A DNA stretch of 64,000 nucleotides from Eulemur rufifrons. Its lineage: Eukaryota > Chordata > Mammalia > Primates > Lemuridae. A model generated the notes under the pieces. That model worked only from the letters and a program-made list of their open reading frames with translations. It was not told the DNA's origin and did no database searches. The stretch spans positions 66,097,001 to 66,161,000 of the forward strand of contig NC_090999.1 of assembly GCF_041146395.1 (NCBI RefSeq), read 5' to 3'. The position numbers and the translations under genes were made by a program. The stretch's first letter is position 1; every line of letters begins with the position of its first letter. Below are positions 1 to 15,720 of the stretch, piece by piece.

Positions 1-1694
1 AAAAAACAATTTTAATTTTCCCTCCCTCATTCTTCCTCTTCCTCTCTCTTTCTTTTTCTCTGAATTCCTACCACTCTTTAGTTACCAAACTACTTATCTT
101 AACATCCCTAAGATAAGGGCATGGCCAATCTCCTAATAGCTTATAATTAATAACTGTAGTTATTTTCTGACTAGATTCTATTCTTACCTGTCCCCACCTC
201 TTACTTCTCAGACAGGGAGAGAAATAAAAAAATAGCATGAACAGGAGCATTTCTGAACCTGCAGAAATTCTTACCAAAAGGTCTCAAACTGCCATGGGTT
301 GTAGCTGCTGGGAATAAGGGAGGTGCAGTCTCTTGCTCCCATAAAAACTGGATGTCTTCCTTTAGTCAATTTGTCTCCACCTGGCAATGGATCCAGGGCC
401 CCAAGAGCGAGGCCTTATAACCTTTGTAACAGTGAGCAGTAGGGACTCTTCAAAACATAGCCAGCCTTCCGGGAGAAGGCAGATAAAGGAGAAAAATTCA
501 AATTTATTTTGTATTTTAAGAATCTATTTTTATTGCAGATAGTAATTCATGTTTTCACCTTTTCTGGCTTCTTGTTTTCTAGGTTTAACATTTTTTTTTT
601 CCTCCTTGGTTCTACCCAAGAGCCATCTTGGCAACTCCTCCCTGGAATCATTTCCTGTCATGACATTTTTAGAAACCAAAATAACAGCATTTACAATGTA
701 ACAGCTAAATATTCCCATAGAATATCTTGGTAAAACAAGCATTTTTGCATGGTAGTTTTGAACACACCATTGGCTGTGTATTCAGACTGAAGCTCTTCTG
801 AGCGTCCATGATTCCTGGCTAACCAATGGGCTGATTGCAGCGTTGTTCCCAGTCGCTCTGTAATCACATCTGGCATACAAAGCTGGCGACATGCTCGCTT
901 CTAAGCTTTTCTCACGTAGTGTCTTGTTTTAATTTCAGAACACACATCTATTCAGGGAGTGAGGAAGAGGGTGCTTTCAATAATAAGGGGCAGCTGTGTA
1001 ATTCTCTGTAAAAAAACGAAGCAGAAGTCCATTGTAATATTACATGGGATTATGAGATACCACAAATGGAATGTCAGTTGGATAAATTCAATACATTTTG
1101 AATTCTTTGGATTTTTTAGAAGAAGATAATCATTTGTGCTTTTTTCAATAGAATTATTTACTTAACCTTTTACATCTTTCATTTTCCAATTTAAATTTAG
1201 TACAGCATAAACTCAGAGAGGTGCTGGGGAAAATATCCAAAGTGTCTGCAGACAGTCCGTGTTCTTAAACCACGATGGCAAAACCTCAAAAATAGATGCA
1301 GTCCCATTACAAAGTTAAATTATTAAATGACTCAGTGTCTGGACCACTCAGGTTTTTTTCTAGTTATGGGAAGGGAGAGACTGTTCATTGCAAAAATTCG
1401 GAATTATGGAAGGAGGTAGTTTGTTTTGTTTTTGTTTTTAGAGCGGGGTGGGGGGCGGGGAGTTCCATCACAGGAAATTAGAATAAAAACTGAAGACTCT
1501 CAAAAAATGTAAAGTAAAAATCAGCTTATTTATTTTTTGTCACTTTTTATTTTAAAAAATTACATGTTAGCCTGAAGCTATACCTGAGAGATCGGTTTAC
1601 CAAACTCCCACAAAGTATAGACAAAGCCATGAAGCTCCCTTCTCCCTTCTCTGTTTCTGTCAGTAGAGGCAGACTCTCTTATATATACATACAA
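1..1694. other. unassigned non-coding stretch
   Basis: No gene or repeat family is recognised. It starts with a pyrimidine-rich tract (about 17-62). A short G-rich patch at 1445-1460 has runs of four, six and four G. The open frames here (up to 74 codons) overlap on both strands and show no domain, so they are treated as chance. Confidence 0.6.
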
Positions 1695-2120
1695 GGGATG
1701 GCCATGTGACTAAGTTTTAGCCAATGATACATAAAGGGAAACTGGTAAAATATTTTTTTTAGCTTCTCTGGCTTCATGTTTTTTGCTTTTTTAAAAAAAA
1801 ATTATTTTATTTTTTTTTTTTTTGTAGTTATAATGGCTAGAAATGGCTTCATGTTTTTGAGTGGGAATGTGATGCCTGGAGCCTACCAGCCATCTTGGAC
1901 CTATGAGGTGGCAAGACTAATGGTGGAGAGATAACAGAGTAGGAGGGTGGAAGAGCTGAGGTCATTTATGACAGCAGCCAGCCACTGGACCAAATCTGGA
2001 ACATCCTACCGCTGGATTTTCCCCTATGTGAGACAATTAATTGTCTGACTTTCTTAAGTCACTTTTAGTTTTTAGGCAATTTTTCTGTTACTCATCTCTC
2101 TGCATATTCCTAATAAATAT
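1695..2120 (+). repeat. ancient interspersed repeat, family not named
   Basis: The stretch resembles, from memory, a widespread old mammalian repeat. Landmarks are CCATGTGACT..AGCCAATGA near 1702, GCCATCTTGGACCTATGAGG near 1891, and a 3' part with TTAAGTCACTTTTAGTTTTT and TTCTGTTACTC running to about 2120. An A/T-rich tract at 1789-1823 interrupts it. The RC form of the same family seems to recur at 27.25-27.5 and 48.72-49.14 kb. The family assignment is open. Confidence 0.45.
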
Positions 2121-2342
2121 ACCCTGAGAAATTAATTTGCTCATGAGTAAGTTCATAAAATACATGGTAGCATAGTCTCAATTGGAATTCAGGCCTTCTA
2201 ATGCCTTGTTCAATATCTTTTTGTCTCACTGTCTGCCCCTGTTCTGTCACCAGATTAGTCTCTGCATGAATGAATGAGTTCTTGCCTTGATTAAATCTGT
2301 TCTTAAATGTCAGCCATAGTAAATTGTATTTGTCTTCTAGAT

Positions 2343-2701
2343 CGGTGGTCCTCAACCTTTTTTGCACCAGGGACCAGTTTCATGGAAGACAATTTTTCCA
2401 TGGACTGGGGATGGTTTGCGGATGATTCAAACACATTGCAGGTATTGTATGCATTATTTCTATTATTGTTACATTGTACTATATCATGAAATAGTTATAC
2501 AGCTCATCATAATACAGAATCTAATGCTGCTGCTGATCTGAGAGGAGGCAGAGCTCAGGTGGTGATGCAAGCGATGGGGAGCAGCTGTAAATACAGACGA
2601 AGTTTCACTCACTTGCCTGCTGCTCACCTCCTGCTGTGTGGCCTGGTTCCTAACAAGCCACAGACCAGTACTGGTCCATGGCCCAGAGGTGGGGACCGCA
2701 G
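2343..2701 (+). mobile_element. non-autonomous hAT element (MER1-like)
   Basis: About 359 bp with the two typical ends of a MER1-group element. The left end reads GGTCCTCAACC..TTTTGCACCAGGGACCAG and the right end CCATGGCCCAGAGGTGGGGACCGCAG. Both flanks read tctagatc (2336-2343 and 2703-2710), which fits the 8-bp target duplication of hAT transposons; the exact boundary can shift by one base. It has no transposase and would have relied on a Charlie-type enzyme. The family name is from memory; the hAT assignment rests on the ends and the duplication. Confidence 0.85.
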
Positions 2702-2710
2702 CTCTAGATC

Positions 2711-4114
<1,404 letters not shown>

Positions 4115-4124
4115 TAAATTTATT

Positions 4125-4978
4125 GAATGTATAGCTCAACACATCAAGTGGTTCACAGTGAATATTGTGCATGATTCTTCTGTATTGTGTTTTGAAAAGA
4201 AGGAATACTGTTTCAATGCAGTGTGCCCTGTTTTTCACTCAAGTGATCTCTTCTCTGAATTGAGAGACACTTTTACTTTATATAATGTAGAAAATACAAA
4301 GGAGAAAACTGGATTCAAAATCCACATGATAATAATTAATTATTTGTTTTTTGATGAAGTTACTTTAACAGACCATCAATAAATTCTACTTTTATCCTCA
4401 CCCATGTTCCTTCTGTTATAAAATAGTAATATCGTTCTGGTCCTTCATCCCCTGGACAAGGAGAGCAGTTGATCAGTGATCTTTGCTATTTAGCCTTTGG
4501 GCCTGAGAGGTAGCATTTGTGAAGTGTCAGGGATGGTGATAATGCAGACACTTTTTTGTGCTGACACACAGCTGTCTACTAGTTAGAGAAGAATAAACCT
4601 TACATCCTTACAGTGATGAATAACCAAGCTTGCATAGAAGAACTTCTCAAAGAGCCTGAAAATGCTTTGGAGTGTCCTCCAGAGTGGCCCTAAGCAAAGG
4701 CACAAAGTTTTCCTTTGACTTCTTACCAATCCAGGTTCCTTACTTACGACTTAAGTCCTTTTAGGTTCACCAAAACTTTGCAGTTCTCTCTTCATGGGCA
4801 TTATCTTCTCTTTCTAAATTTATCTGTAGTTAGTGTTAATGTCCAGAAACTACCCTATAATCCTAATAATTATTATGTGTAAAATTAAATAATTGAAACT
4901 TTTCCCCTTCATAGCTCTCTGATTATACCACTTTAAATCTCACTTTCCATTCATTCACGTCTATAAAAATAATTATGA
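4125..4978. other. unassigned non-coding stretch
   Basis: No recognised repeat or gene. The 95-codon frame starting at 4095 begins inside the Alu and runs into unique AT-rich DNA; it has no domain and is treated as chance. Confidence 0.6.
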
Positions 4979-5962
4979 TAATAAAACTTTTAGAAGAAAA
5001 CACAGAAGTAAATCTTCATGATCTTTGGGTTAGGCAATTATTTCTTACATATGACTACAAAAGCATAAGCAATAAAAGAGAGGATCGTTAACTTGGTCTT
5101 CATCAAAATTAAAAACTTTTGTGCTTCAAAGTGCACCACCAAGGTGAAAAGATAGCCTACAGACTGGGAGACAATATTTGTAAATGATATGTCTGAAAAT
5201 GGGCTTGTATCCAGACTACATAAAGTACTCTTACAGCTCCATATTAAAAAGACAGCCCAATTTTAAAAATAGGCAAATAAGAATAGACATTTCTCCAAAG
5301 AAGATATACAAATACCAACAAGCACATGGAAAAATGCTCAACATCATTAGTCATTAAGACAATGCAACTCAAAACCACAATGAGATACTACTTTACATTC
5401 ACTTGAATAGCTATAATCAAAAAGACAGGGCAAGTGCTACATATGTCTAAACAAAGACTTGTACATAAATGTTCAGAGAAGTATAATTCATAATAGCCAA
5501 AAAGTAGAAGCAACTCAAATGTTCATGAATTGATAAATGAACAGACAAAATGTTGTATATCCATACAATGGAATGGTATTTGGCCACAAAAATCAATGAA
5601 GTACTGATATATGATACAACATGGATGAATCTAAAAACTAGGCTCAGTGAAAGAAGCCAGTCACAAGAGCCTACACATTATGTGATTTTATGTATACAAA
5701 AATGCAGAATAAGCAAATCTACAGAGATAGAAAATAGTTTAATGGTTGACTAGGCTTTACAGTGCAGGGAAAGAAAAGAATAGGAAGTGATTTCTAATGG
5801 GTATGGGTTTCTTTATGGAATAATGAAAATGTTTTAAAATTAGATGATGGTGATGATTGCACGACCCTATAAATATTCTAAATATCATTGACTTGTACAC
5901 TTAAATACACTTAAAGAGGTGAAGTCTATAGTATAAATTATATCTCAATAAAGCTGTTAAAA
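4979..5962 (+). mobile_element. old L1 (L1M-type) 3' part with internal deletion
   Basis: Diverged ORF2 end followed by an L1 3' UTR. Landmarks: AAAACTTTTAGAAGAAAAC near 4983, TTTTGTGCTTCAAAG near 5117, CATTTCTCCAAAGAAGATAT near 5287, AACCACAATGAGATACTACT near 5373, CATACAATGGAATGGTATTT near 5562, and the end TATATCTCAATAAAGCTGTT near 5940. The part between the conserved TATAATCAAAAAGACAG and CTTGTACATAAATGTTCA motifs is too short (about 5430-5460), so several hundred bases are deleted. Frame destroyed; fossil copy. Confidence 0.9.
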
Positions 5963-6465
5963 ATAATTATGATATAAGAATATCATAACATGATAATATG
6001 AGAACAATGACATTGAGTAATACTTTATGATTTATCATTTTCATTGTGGTATAATAATGATTAGAACTAGAAATATAAACATAAAAAAGGCAAAAAAAAA
6101 TGCACTTTAAATTTCGACAGTTGTTTAGATTCTATTACCATCAACATATACCATACTATAGAACTGAGTGCCAGAACAGAAAACATCACCAGGAGATTAG
6201 GTAGAATAAGAATCTGGTGATGATGCCAATCACAATTACTAGTGGATGCCTAAACTGCTTTTACCATTCAGGACTGAACTGGAGAGAAGAGTTACCAATA
6301 ATTGCCATGGTGTTTTAAAGAAAATATGATATATGTTAGTGGTAAAAGGAGTAAAAAAATCAGAGATTTGGTATAGACCACAATAAGCCTTGGGTACATA
6401 CTTTATTTATTTAGAGAAGTGCCTCTCAAAGTGTTATTTAGGATCACTTTTCATCATAAGTGTTA
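5963..6465. other. unassigned AT-rich gap between two L1 copies
   Basis: No repeat family or coding signal recognised. AT-rich spacer between an old plus-strand L1 and a younger minus-strand L1. Confidence 0.55.
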
Positions 6466-8338
6466 AAATTTTTTATTATTTTTTTTTTATTTCAGCAAAT
6501 TATGGGGGTACACATGTTTAGATTATATATATTGCCTTTGCCCCACCGGAGTCAGAGCTTCAAGGGTGTCTCTCCCCTAGACAATGCACATCGCACCCAT
6601 TAAGTGTGAATATACCCATCCCCTCCTCCCCCTCCCACCTGCCCACCTGCCCAACATCTAATGAATGTTACTACTATATGTGCACGTAAGTGTTGATAAT
6701 ATCAATTTAATGGTAAGTACATGTGGTACTTGTTTTTCCATTCTTGTGATACTTCACTTAGTAGAATGGGCTTCAGCTCTATCCAGGATAATACAAGAGG
6801 TGTTAGATCACCATTGTTTTTTTTGGCTGAGTAGAACTCCATGGTATACATATACCACATTTTATTAATCCACTCATGTATTGATGGGCACTTGGGTTGT
6901 TTCCACATTTTTGCAATTGTGAATTGTGCTGCTATAAACATTCTAGTGCAGATGTCTTTTTTATAGAATGTCTTTTTTTCCTTTGGGTAGATGCCCAGTA
7001 ATGGGATTGCTGGATCAAATGGTAGTTCTACTTTTAGCTCTTTGAGTATTTGCATATTACTTTCCACAGAAGTTGTACTAGTTTGCAGTCCCACCAACAG
7101 AGTATGAGTGTTCCTATTTCTCTGCATGCATGCCAACTTTTATTGTTTGGGGACTTTCTGATAAAAGCCATTCTTACTAGAGTTAAGTGATATCTCATTG
7201 TGGTTTTGATTTGCATTTCCCTGATGATTAGAGATGTTGAGCATTTTTTCATGTTTCTTGAGCATTAGTCTATCTTCTTATGAAAAGTTTCTGCTAATGT
7301 CCTTTGCCTAGTTTTGATAAGGTTGTTTGATTTTTCTTGCTGATTTTCCTGAGTTATATACATTCTAGTTATCAGCCCTTTATTCGATGTGTAGCATGCG
7401 AATATTTTCTTCCATTCTGTAGGTTGTCTGGTTGCTCTCATGATACTTTCCTTGGCTGTGCAGAAGCTTTTTGATTTGATCAGGTCCCATTTATTTATTT
7501 TTGTTGTTTCTGTGATTGCCTTTGGGGTCTCCCTCATAAATTCTTTGCCTAGGCCAATGTCTATAAGAGTTTTTCCAACATTTTCTTCTAGAAGTCTTAT
7601 AGTTTCACTCCTAAGGTTTAAGTCTGTTATCCACCACGAGTTGATTTTTGTGAGGGGCAAGAGGTGCAGATCCTGTTTTAGTCTTCTATATGTGGCTATC
7701 CAGTTTTCCCAGCACCATTTATTGAATAAGGTTTAATTTCCCCAGTGTCTGTTTTTGTCTGCTTTTCAAAGATTTGATAGCTATCTGAGGATGGTTTTCT
7801 ATCTGGGTTCTCTGTTCTGTTCCATTGGTCTATATCTCTGTTCTTGTGCCAGTACCAGGCTATTTTATTTATAGTAGCCTTGTAGTATAGCTTGAAGTCT
7901 GGTAAATTTATGCCTCTCAATTTGTTCTTTTTTCTTAAGATTGCTTTTGCTATATGGGGTCTTCTCTGATTCTATATGAAGCGTAGAATTATTTTTTCTA
8001 GATCTGTGAAAAATGATGTTGGTATTTTTGTTATTTTGTTATTATTTGGTATTTGGGATTGCATTGAATCTGTAGATCACTTGGGTAGTATAGACATTTA
8101 AACAATGTTGATTCTGGCAATCTATGATCATGGTGTGGTTTTCTACCTGTTTATGTGATCTGCTATTTCCTTCCTCAGTGTTTTATAATTCTCACTGTAG
8201 AAGTCTTTTACTTCCTTAGTTAAATATATTCCTAGGTATTTTATTTTCTTTGTTGCTATTGTGAAGGGTATTGAGTCTTTGATTTGGTTCTCAGTTTGGC
8301 TGTTATTGAAACGTAGGAATGCTACTGATTTTTTGAGG
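6466..8338 (-). mobile_element. 5'-truncated L1, strepsirrhine-type 3' UTR
   Basis: Read on the minus strand this is the end of L1 ORF2, a G-rich 3' UTR and an A-rich tail (T-rich at 6466-6493). The 3' UTR unit at about 6548-6640 contains four G-runs on the L1 sense strand (C-runs at 6615-6637). The same module occurs twice in the L1 at 16.9 kb. The 5' end is lost near 8338. No target duplication was found. It lies next to an old plus-strand L1 (8.45-9.6 kb). Confidence 0.92.
6702..7920 (-). pseudogene. L1 ORF2 C-terminal remnant, several frame breaks
   Basis: Four minus-strand open pieces cover this part of ORF2 in different frames: 7696-7920, 7265-7660, 7034-7252 and 6702-7136. In order they hold motifs [80 protein letters not shown] and SQEWKNKYHMY. 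The cysteine-rich motif (C-x3-C-x7-H-x4-C in active L1) reads [18 protein letters not shown], so the first Cys and the His are lost. The endonuclease and polymerase domains are missing through 5' truncation. It cannot make a working protein. Confidence 0.9.
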
Positions 8339-8449
8339 GAGGATACTTCTTACAAATGAAAATTGATCAATCCTACCTTACGCCTATGAATTGGTATCAC
8401 TGGAGGATAGGAATGATGGAAGCTGGCAATTTGCAATTTAAAAAATGTT

Positions 8450-9603
8450 ACTAAGTGATTATTATGCAACTAAATTAGAAAACACCAATACAGAATTGAA
8501 AGGCCTATTTTCATAACCATTATATGTGATACTGGAAGTACTGCAGTCTTACAGTTACCAAAATAACATAGGAAAATTAACTAAATAAAAATCACAGTGT
8601 TAGGCAAGATCACTGAATAGAAAATTGAGAATAAAAATTTAACATAAAGAAACTCAGTAGAATTTGTGTGTACAGCACAACCTTATAGAAATGCAATTTT
8701 AAAAAGGTGTAATTCAGAAGAGCAACAAATTAAGACAGAGGGAGAGTGGGGCCCAGAGAGAGAGAGAGAGAGACTATTAGGTTCCTAGGAAAAAGTCTCA
8801 TGAAAACTTTTCCTTTCCTCACAAATAAAATTATGAAACTTTATTTAAAAACATAAAAGAGATGATCTGCTAAGCAATCAGAGAGCATACCATGTTCATG
8901 GATAAGAAAACTCATAAAAATATTAAATCACCCCAAATTTATCTAGAAATTCAATGCAATGCCAATCAAAATTTCTAGAAGACTTTTTTCAAAAATGCAC
9001 AAAAATGCACAGCAATTCCACTTCAAAATACAGTCATACATTTTAGAGAAATACTTGTATATGTGAACACAAATATTTATTACAGTGTTACTTGGAATAG
9101 TAAAAAAAAGGTGGGGCAGGGAATAATCTAATAACCTACAAGAAAGAGAATTGATAAAGTAACTGTGGGCCATTATTATTTGACAGTTAAAATGAAGCAC
9201 TTGCATCAATCAGTATGCTTCCATGTGAATAAATTTGAAAAATAAAATATTCAATGCAAAAAGCAAATTGCTAGAGGATATGTATGGATGATATCAAATA
9301 TCATAAATTTAAAAACCAAAATAATACCATATTCATGTATTCACATTTAGTAAAATTATGGAGTCTTACATGGAATTGATTCCCCAAAACTTCAGGAAAA
9401 CTCTGAGGAAAGAGAGGAGGGAAGGCATGGAAGTGGGATTAGAGCCTTAACTGTATCTGGAATACTTTATTAAAAGAATAAATAAATATGGAGCAAAGAC
9501 AGACTAATATTATCATATGTTAGATCTGGGTAGCAAATAATTAGCTTCTGTTATATTACTTTTTGTATCTTTGAAATATTTCAAAAACCAAAAATCAATA
9601 AAC
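8450..9603 (+). mobile_element. old L1 (L1M-type) ORF2 and 3' UTR fossil
   Basis: Heavily diverged. Landmarks: TACTGGAAGTACTGCAGTC near 8531, GCATACCATGTTCATGGATA near 8885, AATTCAATGCAATGCCAATC near 8947, GCAATTCCACTTC near 9012, AGAGAAATACTTGTATATGTG near 9044, and the 3' UTR words TTAACTGTATCTGGAATACT and TTTGTATCTTTGAAATATTTC to 9603. A jump near 8985-9000 joins two distant ORF2 parts, so there is a large internal deletion. A short (GA)n patch lies at 8757-8772. No frame remains. Confidence 0.75.
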
Positions 9604-10917
9604 AAGAATTGGTTGGCAGAGCAAGGCTCTCAATATTGATCAACTTTTAAATGTCTGACATAAAGCCCTATATCGATTTAGATCCTCTCATCAATATTTT
9701 CCATACCTGAAAGCTGGACAGATGGCAAATATATTATTTTCTCTCTTTGAAAGATGGATGAACTGGAAGGTTTGATTACTTTCTCCTAGTTACATAATAA
9801 GTAGCTCTGGAAACGAAATATTTTGGTCAATAGCTTGGGTGTTTGGCCACCACATAGCATGTCGGAACACAATACTTAGTCTTCATAGCTTCTACTGTGA
9901 GATAACAACCTAGTTACATATATGTTCTATTACATATATAAAACAAAAACCCTATATCCTTGTATATAATCAGACACTGTGGAACAGGAAAAATAATCTT
10001 AATTTTTAAAATTTTTCTCACAACTGCTGTTGTAAATGAGTTTGTCTGCCCTGACATAATTCCAAATGATAATTTATTAATCATTTGGTAAAGTGAGAGC
10101 TGTTGACCTTAAGTAAAAGACAAGAGTAAGTCAGGTCCCTTACCAGAGCATTTCATTTTTTTTTTTTTTTTTTGCCCCAGAAGTAGGTATGTAGGGCAGA
10201 GAATACCTGGCTTATATTCAGGAGGTATAAATTTTCTTCTCAAGTCTTCCTCTGGCTAACTGTGGCTTGCATCAATACTTTGAGTCTTGCAGGGTCTGTA
10301 AAAGTTTATGAAAAAAAGGATATATCAGTTTGAGAGAGCAGCATTAATTTAAAATACACTGCTTCTTTGGAACACAGTAGAGAGCCTGCTGGGGCTGGAA
10401 GGAAGTGTTCACGGAAGACCATAGTATGAGATGGAGCCGGAGAGGCTTTGGATTTTACTCTGCAGCAACTGAAGATTTTTGAGGAATATCATAGTGTTAC
10501 CTGCCTTATAATTTGCCTGGGAATATTGTCATTCAGTAATTGCAACAGCAACACACAATGAAACCGTACTATAGCAGGAAAACCAAACAGGGAATTTTTT
10601 TTGCTCGCAAAACAAGAAGTCAGGAGGTAGACAGGTTAAAGCTGGCGCAGCCTCTCCAGAAAGGCTGAGGTTCCTTCTAGCTTCATGTTTCACCAGCCTT
10701 AGCTTTTGTTCTCATTCTCTTGGACAGGCTGTTCTACCTCTAGAACACACAGAAACAAACGAAAAATTACAAAAGGTAAAATGTTCATCCCAGCCAAGTC
10801 TCCTCTTTTTCCAGTAATATTATACATTTGATGGAAGCCCTTCCTACTAGACTTATGCTTACATCTCATTGGCCAGAAATGAGTCACGAGGAATTCCAGT
10901 GAGGTGAGAATGTGTGT
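9604..10917. other. unassigned non-coding stretch
   Basis: No recognised repeat family or gene. It holds a 9-bp inverted repeat (10062-10070 with 10080-10088, ccaaatgat/atcatttgg) and a T-tract around 10155-10173. Open frames of about 60 codons are chance-level. Confidence 0.55.
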
Positions 10918-11050
10918 TTCACTGCTTTATTGAAGTATTATTTACATAAAATAAATTGCATGAATAGAAAGTATACAATTTGATGAGTTTTGACATACTT
11001 GTACACTTAAGTAGTCATTATCATAATTGAGATGCCAAATATTTCTAGAG
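10918..11050 (-). mobile_element. old L1 3' end fragment
   Basis: TTTATTGAAGTATTATTTAC near 10925 and GATGAGTTTTGACATACTTG near 10982 match the reverse complement of the 3' tail of mammalian L1M elements. Only about 130 bp survive. Confidence 0.65.
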
Positions 11051-11309
11051 GTTATGTGTTTTAAAATGGGAACTTAGTCGCTTGAATAAGTCAAGCTTCT
11101 TTTAGCAAAAGCAAAATGGGAAAAGTAGATATTTGAGAGGCAACTAGCAGTATCTGTCACAATTTCTAGATTCATAAATTTTCCCAAGGGTGTACCTCCA
11201 AGTGGTTCTTCTGGTTCAGCTTGGTGGACCCCAGGGGAACTCTAAAGAGAGAACCAGGTTAGGAGCTTACCGTGGAATTGTTTCTGGTCTAAGTCTGCCT
11301 TGGAAGGCA

Positions 11310-11402
11310 GTATGACGTAAAGGAGAATGTGGTGTTTAAGAGTTAGATGGGGGTTTAAATCCCAGCTCCCACCACCAACTCATTGTGTGGCTTTGAACCA
11401 TT
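11310..11402 (+). repeat. MIR SINE fragment
   Basis: Holds the tRNA-derived core order of MIR: GTGGTGTTTAAGAG, then TTTAAATCCCAGCTCCCACC, then AACTCATTGTGTGGCTTTG. The 3' half is missing, replaced by an L2-like segment. Confidence 0.7.
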
Positions 11403-11525
11403 CAATTCAATGAACTTTTATTAAATATCAACTATGTGACAACCACTCTGCCATTCCCCGGGCATGTAACAGTAAAAAGGGCAGACATAGTTCGTCCCTT
11501 CACAGAGCTTGCTATCTGGCAGTGG
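11403..11525 (-). repeat. L2 LINE 3' end fragment
   Basis: CAATGAACTTTTATTAAATA, ACTATGTGACAACCACTCTG and CACAGAGCTTGCTATCTGGC match the reverse complement of the L2 3' end in order. Confidence 0.65.
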
Positions 11526-12234
11526 TTGAGCCTTTTCTATAAACAGAGTTGTGGCAAGGATAAATTTAGTTCTTACAACATGTAAATGTTAGTTTAATGG
11601 TAATTGTTCAGAAGCTGTCCTACATTTGGCTTCATTCTACTCATACTAGTACTCAAATTTGGGAGCTTGGATCTCTCCACTGGAAACTCTGCTTGATTTT
11701 GGATTAATCCCAAGAGTTCCGGGCTTTTTAAGGAGCTAATTAAGGTCAACTATCTTCTCTCTCCCCCTGCTATGACCCTAAACCTCATTGGGTTAAGAGC
11801 ACATGACCTAGTTTTCTCCCTGTGAGGAAAGAAAGTTCTCAAAAATCTTCTTGGAATCTCAGAAAATTCCTACCTCTGAAAATCTTTCTTTTTTGAAGTC
11901 ATTCAAAATGAACGTTTCCCCCACCGCCTCCTTGCTCGCTCCTCTGTAAGTAACTTGGATTCCCTTTCCAGCAGCCGGAACCTTGGGAATGATCCTAGCG
12001 CTGGAGAGACTTCAGATCTGCCTGAGAATGCTGGAATTGATCCAAAGACTATGTGGAACCCTGATTCTAGACCACAGGGGTCCCTGATTTTTCCCAGAGG
12101 TACGAGGAAATGCTGTGCAGATCAACAGTTTTTCTTGCAGTTTTTTTTGCCTTCTGATAACATCAAAAATACATTGAAATATTATAATGATTACCTGTTA
12201 CTGAGTAAACAGGCACTATATATGCATATTTTTT

Positions 12235-12402
12235 CTTGCTTACTTGCCTTATAACTATTCTCATTTTACACAAAGAAAACAGAGTCTGCAGAGAGAATGA
12301 GCACGCTTACCCAGGTCACTCCGCTCAGCATGGGTGGAGTCGGGATTCACACCCAGCTCCGTCTGACTCCGCACTCCGTTTTCGTAACCACTATGGTATA
12401 CT
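12235..12402 (-). repeat. MIR SINE
   Basis: Reverse-complement MIR: ATTCTCATTTTACACAAAG, then CCCAGGTCACTCCGCTCAG, GGGATTCACACCCAGCTC, TCTGACTCC, and the end CGTAACCACTATGGTATACT. Both 5' and 3' landmarks are present, so it is nearly full length. Confidence 0.8.
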
Positions 12403-14349
<1,947 letters not shown>

Positions 14350-14784
14350 TGAAATAAATATCTGCTCTCTGTTAATCTGTCTCCTTACACATTTCCTGCT
14401 TTTTTCCTAAGGCTTGTTTTTACACCAAGGATTTATGGTTTTGTTTTTGATTCTGTTCTTTTTCCATTGTCTAATGTATTAAAATATATTTTTACTTTTA
14501 ATTACTTTTCTTTCTGCTTCCTTTGGCTTTACTTTGCCCTCTAATTTATTGAAATCATATGCTTAGTTCATATTTTCATTATTTCTTGAATAGTAACCAA
14601 AAACAGTTTTAACCACCTCTCATAATTAAAAATAATTAAATACAATGTTATTTTTTGAAATGATCTCCGGAAAAGTAAAAATAAGAAAATAAAGACCATT
14701 CATAATCCAACTACCAGGTTTAACAAATTTTAACCTCTTGGGGCATATTTTTTTAGGTTGCTCTTTTTCTCCTCCTTTTTTTCT

Positions 14785-14820
14785 CTGTGTGTGTTTGTGT
14801 GTATATATATATATATATTT
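14785..14820. repeat. TG/TA simple repeat
   Basis: Compound microsatellite: GTGTGTGTTTGTGTG followed by alternating TA, then a T-tract. Confidence 0.85.
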
Positions 14821-14839
14821 TTTTTTAAAATGACATCAC

Positions 14840-15720
14840 ACTATATATATGCAATCTTGTATTTCTTCACTTTTTAGATAACATTTTAATGCCAGAAAAT
14901 GCAAATCTATATATTTATTTTTAATGGCTGCATAGTTTTCCACAGCTTATATGTAACATAATTTATTTAAACTACCCACTATTGATGAATATTAAATTAT
15001 TTTCTTTTTTGTGGGTGAATAGAACTGGAGTCGATTCTCCTTAGTGAAGTATTGCAGGAATGGAAAAACAAATAGCAATGTATTCATTATTAAGTTGGAA
15101 CTAACTGCACAGCACTCACGTGCACAGATGGAAGTAAAACTCAACAGAAATCAGACAGGTGGGGGGTAGGAGGGGATGGATAAAATCATACTGAACGGGT
15201 ACAATGTACACTATCTGTGTGATGGGTACGCTTAAAATTTTGCCTCAAGCAATACAAAAGCAATCTATGTAACCAAAACATTTGTACCCCTGTAATATTT
15301 TGAAATAAAAAAAGTATTTCCTATTTTCTATATTAATATCTTTAGTATATAATGAGGGCTAAGTAATTTAATAAGGTGGGAACCAATAAAAATGTTGCGT
15401 TGGAAATGCTTGTTCATACCTCCTCAAGCAGCAACCTTATTATTTCTTTAACGTGGGTTTCTATATATAGAATTGTTTGTGGGTCATTGGACATGCATAT
15501 ATTAAGCTTTCATAAGTTTTGGCAAACTTCCTTCCAGATAGTGTCATTTATGCTCCCATCAACATGTGTGAGAATGTTTGCTCCACACACCCCAACACCA
15601 CTGGCTATAATTAATGTAATCATTACCAATCTGATAAAATTATAATTTTAAGACTTCCATTGTTTTAATTTCTATTTCTTTAATTAGTGATGAAGTTGAA
15701 ATTTTTATAAATTTATGGAT
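14840..15720 (-). mobile_element. old L1 ORF2/3' fossil, split by a younger L1 tail
   Basis: Left part (14840-15011): TTTTTAATGGCTGCATAGTT and ATAATTTATTTAAACTACCC. Right part (15312-15720): TTCCTTCCAGATAGTGTC, CCAATCTGATAAAATTATAA and TTAATTTCTATTTCTTTAA. Both match the reverse complement of one old L1 stretch, in order. The gap is filled by a plus-strand L1 3' end. Very diverged. Confidence 0.65.
15012..15311 (+). mobile_element. L1 3' UTR end, nested in an older L1
   Basis: About 300 bp ending in TGTAACCAAAACATTTGTAC, CCCTGTAATATTTTGAAATA and an A-run. GAACGGGTACAATGTACAC precedes it. This tail type differs from the 6.5- and 16.9-kb copies. It is extremely 5'-truncated and has no coding part. 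Its insertion splits the older fossil around it. No exact target duplication could be fixed. Confidence 0.75.
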
